Shown here piece by piece: positions 1 to 4,488 of a DNA stretch of 5,226 nt (the stretch's first letter is position 1; each line of letters opens with the position of its first letter). Origin of the DNA: an uncultured Bacteroidales bacterium (GTDB lineage Bacteria; Bacteroidota; Bacteroidia; Bacteroidales; Paludibacteraceae); NCBI GenBank assembly GCA_900321775.1, contig ONXE01000138.1, positions 1 through 5,226 of the forward strand, given 5' to 3'. The translations under genes were made by a program, and so were the position numbers. The notes under the pieces were generated by a model. That model saw nothing but the letters and a program-made list of their open reading frames with translations, was not told where the DNA came from and did not search any database.

Positions 1-559
1 TGACCGTCGTTACCTCAACCCGCAGTTGCAGGGCGGGGTGGAGGAAATCCTCAATCTGGGACTCTCGCCCGAGAAGCCCGTCTATCATTTCCCGCTTACG
101 CAGGCGATGAAGGCCGAACTGGAGCGCTCCGGCAAGGTGGAGAAAATCGTTCTGGAGCCCGCAGACCGTGGGGGTGAAGTCTATCCGCTTGGCATGATTC
201 ATCATCTGGGCGACTCATCCTTCCGCTGGAACCGCGACAACTACGGACCTATCTACATCCCCCGCAAGGGCGACCAAATCCTCCTGACGGAAGAGAACTA
301 CCCGATCTACCGCCGCGTCATCGATGCGTACGAGCATAATCAGGCCAAGGTGGGTGACACGTACACCTTTCAGATGGACTACTATTGGATGATGGGTGAC
401 AACCGTCATAACTCTGCGGACAGTCGCTACTGGGGTTTTGTGCCCGAAGACCATATCGTCGGAAGGCCCGTGTTTGTTTGGCTTAGCATCGAGAAAGACA
501 AGCCGTGGTTCCATGGGCATATCCGCTGGAACCGCATTGGCATGGATGCCAACAAATGA
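1..559 (+). CDS. lepB: Signal peptidase I, C-terminal part (5' end outside window)
   Basis: This is the 3' part of a type I signal peptidase, the membrane-bound serine protease that removes signal peptides from exported proteins on the outer face of the inner membrane. The frame is open from base 2 to the TGA at 557-559; the TTG at 26 is an internal Leu codon, not a start. The clearest mark is conserved box E, GDNRHNSADSRYWG (about 395-436), followed by FVPEDHIVGRP and the hydrophobic strand VFVWLSIE. Before it, a long segment with YGPIYIPRKGDQI and YTFQMDYYWMMGDN fits the enlarged periplasmic insert of Bacteroidota enzymes. The catalytic Ser and Lys (boxes B and D) and the N-terminal membrane anchor must lie left of the window, so activity cannot be confirmed here. 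Its stop overlaps the next start by ATGA, implying translational coupling. Family assignment is secure; only completeness is unknown. Confidence 0.95.
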   Translation, partial: DRRYLNPQLQGGVEEILNLGLSPEKPVYHFPLTQAMKAELERSGKVEKIVLEPADRGGEVYPLGMIHHLGDSSFRWNRDNYGPIYIPRKGDQILLTEENYPIYRRVIDAYEHNQAKVGDTYTFQMDYYWMMGDNRHNSADSRYWGFVPEDHIVGRPVFVWLSIEKDKPWFHGHIRWNRIGMDANK

Positions 560-1083
560 CAGTGCTGCCTACCACATATTGGGGGCCGGCGGCTTGGTTT
601 GAAGCCTATGACGCGGCGCCGGAACCGCGGATAGAGGTGTGCGACTCGTTCCCGAAACAGACCCTTCGCAACCGTTGCATCATCCTCTCTCCTGTAGGCG
701 AGCAGATCATGTTGACCGTTCCGCTCAAGAAAGTGGAGTCGAAGCAACTGACGCGCGACTTGCGAATCAGTTATCAGCAGCACTGGCAACATCAGCACTG
801 GCAGGCCATCCTCTCGGCGTACAAGAAATCGCCGTATTTCGACTACTACTCCGACTTCATCCGGCCTTTGTATGAGCGGGAGTATGCATATCTGCTGGAC
901 CTGAACGAGACCACGTTCGAGATTACTCGGGCTTTGCTCCGCAATGAGATGCCCGGAACTCGGGAGGAAAAGCCTGCTTACACAATGGAGTGGGCAAACG
1001 CGGACACCGACGCCTCATGGGGCGACAACATAAGTATTTTGGACAGATTGTTTAAGTATGGCCCTTTGGCCATGATGAAATGA
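556..1083 (+). CDS. WbqC-like family protein
   Basis: A 175-residue protein of the WbqC-like family. These proteins occur in polysaccharide loci and, in Bacteroidota, beside signal peptidase genes; their biochemical role is not established, so I give none. Family marks are the N-terminal LPTTYWGPAAWFEAY (4-18), the central W-rich block ending HWQAILSAYKKSPYFDYY (81-98) and the C-terminal NISILDRLFKYGP (158-170). There is no signal peptide or membrane segment, so it is probably cytoplasmic. I chose ATG 556 over the in-frame ATG 505 because the family begins at the LPTTYWGP segment, 505 would put 17 extra residues deep inside lepB, and 556 gives the compact ATGA overlap. The gene ends in another ATGA overlap with ilvE. 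Its length is on the short side for the family, with no sign of damage. Confidence 0.88.
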   Translation: MTVLPTTYWGPAAWFEAYDAAPEPRIEVCDSFPKQTLRNRCIILSPVGEQIMLTVPLKKVESKQLTRDLRISYQQHWQHQHWQAILSAYKKSPYFDYYSDFIRPLYEREYAYLLDLNETTFEITRALLRNEMPGTREEKPAYTMEWANADTDASWGDNISILDRLFKYGPLAMMK

Positions 1084-2087
1084 AAGATATAGATTGGTCA
1101 AAACTGACGTTTTCGTACACGCCGACGGACTATATGGTCCACTGCCACTACGGGAACGGAGCCTGGGGAGAACTGCAGGCGACAAAGGAGATGACGCTGC
1201 CTATCCACGTGGCGGCAGCAGGGTTGCAGTATGCGCAGCAGTGTTTTGAGGGACTCAAGGCCTATCGGAGGGCTGACGGTACTATAGGCATCTTCCGACC
1301 CGAGGAGAATGCCCTGCGTATGCAGGCTTCGGCGAAGGCGATGTACATGCCACCTGTGCCGACGGAGCTGTTCCTTAAGGTGGTGACACTGGCGGTGAAG
1401 AAAAACATCGAGTACCTGCCGCCTTACGGCACGGAGGCTTCGATGTACATCCGCCCGATCATGTTCGGCACTACCCCCAAGGTGGGCGTGTCACCGGCTT
1501 CGGAGTTTGAGTTCTGCGTCATCGTCACGCCTATCGGCCCTTACTACCCCGCAGGTTTCGGCACAACGCCGTTTGTCATCAACAGACATGTGGACCGCGC
1601 GGCACCGTTGGGAACAGGCCAATACAAGGTGGGTGGCAACTACGCCTCCTCGTTCCGAGCCACCGAGCCCGCGCATGAGGCCGGAATGGGCGTGCTGTTC
1701 CTCGACTCGTTGGAGCATAAGTACCTGGACGAATGCGGCGGCGCGAATATCTTCCTCGTGAAGAACGGCACCTACTGCACGCCCAAGTCGGATAGTATCC
1801 TGCCCAGTATCATCAACCGCTCGCTGATGGACCTGTGTCGCGACCTGGGAATACCCGTCGAGCAACGGCATATACCCGTGGAGGAACTGGGCGAGTTTCA
1901 GGAGGCCGCCTCTTGCGGAACAGGCGCTGCCATCAGTCCCATCAGCCGAATCACCGACCCCGACAACGGCGTTGTCTATGATTACGGCGAGGACGCGGGG
2001 CCTGTGTGTCAGTTGCTCTACAAGACCCTCCGTGACATCCAGTTTGGCCGCTCAGAAGACAAGCACCACTGGTGCTATATAATATAA
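1080..2087 (+). CDS. ilvE: Branched-chain amino acid aminotransferase
   Basis: A 335-residue PLP-dependent fold-type IV aminotransferase that interconverts leucine, isoleucine and valine with their 2-oxo acids, using glutamate/2-oxoglutarate; cytoplasmic, last step of branched-chain amino acid synthesis. The PLP-binding lysine is K183 in GTGQYKVGGNYASSFRA (178-194). The class IV signature follows: E218 in LDECGGANIF, then a spaced T and K, and the cofactor phosphate-binding segment SCGTGAAISPISR (278-290). The N-terminal AQQCFEGLKAYRRADG (52-67) and IFRPEENALRMQ (71-82) match the longer BCAT group that includes eukaryotic enzymes, rather than the shorter E. coli IlvE type. The length is normal for that group and all key residues are present. 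The start is ATG 1080, overlapping the WbqC-like stop by ATGA, so it is translationally coupled to an envelope gene. No leader peptide or attenuator precedes it, so control must come from the upstream operon promoter. Confidence 0.95.
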   Translation: MKDIDWSKLTFSYTPTDYMVHCHYGNGAWGELQATKEMTLPIHVAAAGLQYAQQCFEGLKAYRRADGTIGIFRPEENALRMQASAKAMYMPPVPTELFLKVVTLAVKKNIEYLPPYGTEASMYIRPIMFGTTPKVGVSPASEFEFCVIVTPIGPYYPAGFGTTPFVINRHVDRAAPLGTGQYKVGGNYASSFRATEPAHEAGMGVLFLDSLEHKYLDECGGANIFLVKNGTYCTPKSDSILPSIINRSLMDLCRDLGIPVEQRHIPVEELGEFQEAASCGTGAAISPISRITDPDNGVVYDYGEDAGPVCQLLYKTLRDIQFGRSEDKHHWCYII

Positions 2088-2093
2088 CAATGA

Positions 2094-2148
2094 AATCTTT
2101 AGCAAGGCGAGTGTAAGCTCGCTTACACAACTCGCCGAAGCAAAGATT
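2094..2148. repeat. Nested inverted repeat between ilvE and lemA
   Basis: The core stem pairs GTGTAAGC (2111-2118) with GCTTACAC (2121-2128). GGCGA (2106-2110) pairs with TCGCC (2132-2136) across a 3-nt bulge at 2129-2131. After a 5x5 internal loop, AATCTTT (2094-2100) pairs with AAAGATT (2142-2148). The two arms are diverged copies of one sequence: AATCTTT, then GC, GGCGAGT and GTAAGC recur in the same order. An alternative outer pairing, AAATCT (2093-2098) with AGATTT (2152-2157), would end at a short T run (2154-2158), so it could work as a terminator for the lepB-ilvE run. It could also be a dispersed palindromic element. The inverted repeat is certain, its function is not. Confidence 0.75.
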
Positions 2149-2173
2149 GCCAGATTTTTAATTTATTAAAAAT

Positions 2174-2755
2174 ATGAAGAAACATCTTTTGACATTTGCC
2201 GTAATGCTCGGCTTCGCAGTGGCTTTCACCAGCTGCAACTACAACGACCTTGTTGAGGAACAGGAAGAAGTCAATCAGGCTTGGTCCGAAGTAGAGAACC
2301 AATACCAGCGTCGTATGGACCTGATTCCGAACTTGGTGAATACCGTTAAGGGCTATGCCGCTCATGAGGAGAACACTCTGACGGAGGTTATCACGGCTCG
2401 CTCCAACGCTTCTTCTATCACTATTCAGGCCGACGATCTCAACGAAGAGAACTTCGCCCGCTTCCAGGCAGCTCAGGATGAATTGTCCCGCGGCTTGGGC
2501 CGACTGATGGCTGTGGCTGAGGCCTATCCCGACCTGAAGGCCAATCAGAACTTCCAGGAACTGCAAGCGCAGTTGGAGGGCACGGAGAACCGCATTGCTG
2601 TGGCTCGTCGCAACTACAACGAAGAGGCCGCCGACTACAATGCTGAGATTCGCAAGTTCCCTACGCTGATCTATGCCGGCTGGTTCGGGTTTGAGAAGAA
2701 ACCGTATTTCCAGGCCGCTACAGGCGCTGACAAGGCTCCTACGGTACAATTCTAA
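2174..2755 (+). CDS. lemA: LemA family protein, probable lipoprotein
   Basis: A 193-residue LemA-family envelope protein. The family has an N-terminal anchor and an extracytoplasmic alpha-helical body; its molecular role is poorly defined. Residues 4-19 form a hydrophobic segment ending FTSC, so Cys21 could be a lipidation site, although Phe at -3 is a weak lipobox. A plain membrane anchor is the alternative. The family core is clear: YNDLVEEQEEVNQAWSEVEN (23-42), YQRRMDLIPNLVNTVKGYAAHE (44-65) and, near the end, RRNYNEEAADYNAEIRKFPT (145-164) leading to FGFEKKPYF (171-179). Long charged helices suggest a coiled-coil bundle. ATG 2174 follows an A/T-rich stretch with no Shine-Dalgarno, usual for Bacteroidota. 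The TPM-domain gene starts 12 bp after the stop; LemA and TPM proteins are often paired, so joint function at the membrane is a fair inference. I found no convincing TAnnTTTG promoter in the gap before it. Confidence 0.93.
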   Translation: MKKHLLTFAVMLGFAVAFTSCNYNDLVEEQEEVNQAWSEVENQYQRRMDLIPNLVNTVKGYAAHEENTLTEVITARSNASSITIQADDLNEENFARFQAAQDELSRGLGRLMAVAEAYPDLKANQNFQELQAQLEGTENRIAVARRNYNEEAADYNAEIRKFPTLIYAGWFGFEKKPYFQAATGADKAPTVQF

Positions 2756-2767
2756 AACGCCGCTACG

Positions 2768-3772
2768 ATGAGAAGATTCCTTCTCTCTATACTCCTTTGC
2801 GTGCCCACGCTGCTTTGGGCGGATTTCCCTGAGGCCACCAACCGCATGGTCAACGACTTTGCGGGCGTTTTCACGGGCATGCAGGTCAGGGAGATGGAAA
2901 CGCGTCTGGAGGCTTTCTCCGACAGCACCAGTAACCAGATTTGCGTTGTCACCATCAGCGACCTGGAGGACTATGAGCCTGCGGACTACGCGCAGCGACT
3001 CGGGCAGAAATGGGGCGTGGGCTCGGCCAAAGATAACGGCGTGCTTATCCTCCTCAAGCCCCGCAGTGCCACGGAGAAGTACATCGACGTGTTCATCGCG
3101 ACGGGTTATGGCATCGAGGGCGCCTTGCCGGATGCGTTGTGCAAGCGTATCATTGAGGACCGGATGGGTCCCTGCCTGCGTCAGGATCCGCCCGACTATT
3201 ACGGCGCAGTCGAGGCTGCCGTCTCGGCTATCGAGCCCGTGATGCTGGGCGAGTACAACGAGGAGATGGACTATGGCGACGGGAACCTTGATCTGGATGG
3301 TTGGGATTTTCTGATTATCCTGCTCTTCTTCGGCATACCTCTGCTCATTGCGTTCTTCCCAACGAAGAAACGCCGTGCCCGCAGCGCGCTGAAGAATGCT
3401 CCGACGCCGGATGCGTTTGCCGCATTGGTGCCCGCAGCCATCAAGGCCGGCATACCTGTCGAGTGGATTACCCAACTGGAGATGGATATGCCCGCGCGAA
3501 CCTTACAAAGCGTACGTGACGCGCGCACGCATGCGTCACTTGCCAATGAGAAACGCCGTGCGCAGGCTTTCGGCAACAGCGACGACGCTATTGACAAGGC
3601 AGCCGCCATTGCATTGGCAGCCATGGCCGCTGCGTTCCTTACGTCAGCGGGACGGGGCCGTCGCGGCGGAGGTTTCTCCGGAGGATTCGGAGGCTCGTCG
3701 GGTGGAGGAAGCAGTTTCGGTGGATTTGGTGGAGGCAGTTTCGGCGGCGGCGGAGCCGGTGGCCGGTTCTAA
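2768..3772 (+). CDS. TPM-domain (YgcG-like) membrane protein with Gly-rich tail
   Basis: A 334-residue exported membrane protein with a TPM domain, named for TLP18.3, Psb32 and MOLO-1; the bacterial members are often called YgcG. Family members are linked to membrane-protein maintenance or, in plants, photosystem II repair, but the role here is unknown. In order: a signal peptide (1-18, probable cut after LLWA); the TPM domain (about 22-158) with VNDFAGVFT, QICVVTISDLEDYEPADYAQ, KDNGVLILLKP, IATGYGIEGALPD and a conserved acidic C-terminal helix; an acidic linker; a membrane helix (about 181-198) followed by the positive KKRRAR; a soluble stretch of about 75 residues (205-277); an Ala-rich hydrophobic helix (278-292); and a Gly/Ser/Phe-rich tail ending in GAGGRF. 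The topology is probably TPM domain in the periplasm and the remainder inside or looping back. The 12-bp gap to lemA indicates co-transcription. The stretch between helix and tail is longer than in simple TPM-helix-Gly tail relatives. Confidence 0.9.
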   Translation: MRRFLLSILLCVPTLLWADFPEATNRMVNDFAGVFTGMQVREMETRLEAFSDSTSNQICVVTISDLEDYEPADYAQRLGQKWGVGSAKDNGVLILLKPRSATEKYIDVFIATGYGIEGALPDALCKRIIEDRMGPCLRQDPPDYYGAVEAAVSAIEPVMLGEYNEEMDYGDGNLDLDGWDFLIILLFFGIPLLIAFFPTKKRRARSALKNAPTPDAFAALVPAAIKAGIPVEWITQLEMDMPARTLQSVRDARTHASLANEKRRAQAFGNSDDAIDKAAAIALAAMAAAFLTSAGRGRRGGGFSGGFGGSSGGGSSFGGFGGGSFGGGGAGGRF

Positions 3773-3794
3773 GCCAACTAACAGACTGTCAGGC

Positions 3795-3815
3795 TGCGGC
3801 CGTTTGTCAGCCGCA
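3795..3815 (+). other. Small GC-rich hairpin after the TPM gene
   Basis: TGCGGC (3795-3800) can pair with GCCGCA (3810-3815) around a 9-nt loop. GGCTG (3792-3796) with CAGCC (3808-3812) is a competing fold. It starts 22 nt after the stop and has no T run, so it is not a terminator alone. It may be the first element of a structured 3' UTR. Confidence 0.4.
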
Positions 3816-3838
3816 CTATCACACTATCTGAATACGAG

Positions 3839-3879
3839 GACGGGAGTTTCTGCAAAAAAAACAAGCAGGGACTCCCGTC
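3839..3879 (+). other. Long stable hairpin with A-rich loop
   Basis: GACGGGAGTTTCTGC (3839-3853) pairs along its whole length with GCAGGGACTCCCGTC (3865-3879): 13 Watson-Crick pairs and two G-U pairs on the plus strand, closing an 11-nt loop with eight consecutive A residues (3854-3861). No T run follows directly. It probably protects the 3' end of the lemA-TPM mRNA or acts with the next hairpin in termination. Confidence 0.6.
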
Positions 3880-3891
3880 TCCACTTGCCTC

Positions 3892-3919
3892 TAGGTCTTG
3901 CGACCTAATACACTTTTTT
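3892..3919 (+). terminator. Probable terminator of the lemA-TPM unit
   Basis: TAGGTC (3892-3897) pairs perfectly with GACCTA (3902-3907) around the tetraloop TTGC, and six T residues follow at 3914-3919. The 6-nt space between stem and T run is longer than ideal, so termination may rely partly on the strong hairpin just upstream. The position, between convergent transcription units, fits. Confidence 0.55.
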
Positions 3920-3931
3920 ATTAACCCATTT

Positions 3932-3954
3932 AAAAACCTTTTATATGAAAAGGT
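3932..3954 (-). terminator. Probable terminator of tRNA-Gln
   Basis: Read on the minus strand, ACCTTTT pairs with AAAAGGT around the loop CATAT, and the transcript continues into a short T run (A residues 3932-3935 on the plus strand). It lies about 45 nt past the tRNA 3' end and fits as its intrinsic terminator. The stem is AT-rich, so its strength is uncertain. Confidence 0.55.
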
Positions 3955-3998
3955 CACTTACTAACACTAACTCACTATGAATTTTTACCCATAATGTG

Positions 3999-4069
3999 TT
4001 GCTTAACCAGGACTCGAACCCAGACAGACAGAACCAGAATCTGTAGTGCTACCATTACACCATTAAGCA
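3999..4069 (-). tRNA. tRNA-Gln, anticodon CTG
   Basis: Folding the minus strand gives a full 71-nt cloverleaf. The acceptor is TGCTTAA with TTAAGCA, with the U1-A72 pair common in glutamine tRNAs. The D stem is GTGT with GCAC around loop AATGGTA. The anticodon stem is ACAGA with TCTGT around loop TTCTGGT, giving anticodon CTG (plus-strand bases 4035-4037), which reads CAG. The variable region has 4 nt. The T arm is CTGGG, TTCGAGT, CCTGG and holds two G-U pairs. The discriminator is A, and CCA is not encoded, so it must be added enzymatically. It forms a single-gene unit with its own promoter (about 4112-4143) and terminator (about 3932-3954), converging on the TPM gene. Any open frame across this stretch is spurious. 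Confidence 0.95.
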
Positions 4070-4077
4070 ATTGTCCT

Positions 4078-4106
4078 CCCCCGTCGGGGGGCTTTCTTTC
4101 GAAAGC
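4078..4106 (-). other. Structured leader of the tRNA-Gln precursor
   Basis: Between the promoter and the mature tRNA 5' end lie two adjacent hairpins. GCTTTC (4091-4096) pairs with GAAAGC (4101-4106) around a 4-nt loop, and CCCCC (4078-4082) pairs with GGGGG (4086-4090) around a triloop. If transcription starts 5-8 nt after the -7 box, the RNA begins at or just before the first hairpin, giving a leader of about 36 nt that RNase P must remove. Confidence 0.55.
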
Positions 4107-4111
4107 AGGTG

Positions 4112-4143
4112 CAAAGGTACTGCTTTTTTTTGAACTGACCAAA
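4112..4143 (-). promoter_or_regulatory. Bacteroidota-type promoter of tRNA-Gln
   Basis: On the minus strand TACCTTTG (plus bases 4112-4119) matches the TAnnTTTG -7 consensus exactly, and TTTG (plus 4140-4143) matches the -33 box. They are separated by 20 nt, within the usual range. The start should be near 4104-4107, just upstream of the leader hairpins. A T-rich upstream region may strengthen it. Confidence 0.85.
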
Positions 4144-4221
4144 TTTTTTGGCAAAAAAATGCAAAAAAAGCCTCATTTTGCCCCCAAAAAGTTGTTTTTG
4201 TCAACCAGATATTACAAAAAA
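4144..4221. promoter_or_regulatory. Phased A/T tracts upstream of the tRNA promoter
   Basis: Runs of A or T lie at 4144-4149, 4153-4159, 4163-4169, 4176-4179, 4186-4190, 4195-4199 and 4216-4221. Their centres are spaced about 9-11.5 bp, except one skipped turn before the last. Tracts repeated once per helical turn curve DNA. A role as an upstream activating region for the tRNA promoter is inference. Confidence 0.5.
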
Positions 4222-4242
4222 CGCCCATTATATGTGGGGAAA

Positions 4243-4270
4243 GGGTCGAGAGTCAAGGGTCGAGAGTCAA
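4243..4270. repeat. Tandem repeat, 14 bp x 2
   Basis: GGGTCGAGAGTCAA occurs twice in perfect tandem (4243-4256 and 4257-4270). A G-rich degenerate continuation, GGGGTGAGGGGCAGGG, follows. It is non-coding and may be a variable-number repeat or a copy of an intergenic repeat of this genome; one copy cannot decide. Confidence 0.8.
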
Positions 4271-4293
4271 GGGGTGAGGGGCAGGGATGAAAG

Positions 4294-4325
4294 AAGAAGC
4301 CCCCGCAGGGATGCGGAGGCCTCTT
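4294..4325 (-). terminator. Hairpin with terminator features on the minus strand
   Basis: On the plus strand this is a stem broken by two A-C mismatches (4298/4321 and 4302/4317). On the minus strand both become G-U pairs, giving an unbroken 14-bp stem with a UCCC loop, followed by the pyrimidine-rich tail CTTTC. The asymmetry suggests the functional RNA is the minus-strand one. No minus-strand gene feeds it; it may shield the tRNA promoter from antisense transcription or end an unannotated RNA. Confidence 0.5.
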
Positions 4326-4429
4326 GTTGTATATATAGAAGAGGCGTCTATTTTCCTTAATAAGACAAATTATCATGTCTTCTTACAACATATCAATACC
4401 ATTACCGACAAAATTACCCATTCTTTGGG
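4326..4429. other. AT-rich intergenic stretch, no gene seen
   Basis: This links the minus-strand hairpin to the porin-like gene's promoter. It has an 8-nt-loop hairpin, AAGACA (4362-4367) with TGTCTT (4376-4381), and a lone minus-strand -7-like box TAATTTTG (4409-4416) without a TTTG at -33. Short open frames here have no family resemblance or initiation context, so I call none. Confidence 0.5.
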
Positions 4430-4461
4430 ATTGCGGGAATCGGGAAAAAGCAGTAACTTTG
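4430..4461 (+). promoter_or_regulatory. Bacteroidota-type promoter of the porin-like gene
   Basis: TAACTTTG (4454-4461) matches the TAnnTTTG -7 consensus exactly and continues into GCA. At the right distance upstream only a partial -33 box, ATTG (4430-4433), is present with a 20-nt spacer; a full TTTG at 4424-4427 is too far. Transcription should start near 4466-4470, giving a leader of about 20 nt. Confidence 0.75.
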
Positions 4462-4488
4462 CATCGTGTTTTGAAAACGAATAATGTG

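Noticed and set aside
505..555. Upstream ATG as the start of the WbqC-like gene
   Set aside because: The extra 17 residues lie inside the lepB frame and do not resemble the family N-terminus; ATG 556 gives the family start and an ATGA overlap.
2123..3475. A 450-codon open frame on the minus strand
   Set aside because: It lies antisense to lemA and the TPM gene, both with clear family motifs, a signal peptide and coherent starts. The translation is His/Arg/Val-rich with no recognisable domain, as expected from the reverse of GC-rich coding DNA.
3945..3980. Mini-frame of 11 codons, MKRSLTNTNSL
   Set aside because: It begins inside the minus-strand terminator hairpin, between two convergent units, with no plus-strand promoter. 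Chance is the simplest explanation.
4243..4270. CRISPR-like repeat
   Set aside because: The two 14-bp units are directly adjacent with no spacer and no cas gene is nearby.
3994..4290. Open frames running through the tRNA and A/T tracts on the plus strand
   Set aside because: They cross a well-folded tRNA gene and low-complexity DNA, and their translations are Lys-rich with no domain.
4464..4480. Inverted repeat in the porin-like gene's leader, GTTTT-G-AAAAC
   Set aside because: The loop would be too short, the arms are only AT pairs apart from the ends, and it is likely by chance; no operator role can be argued.
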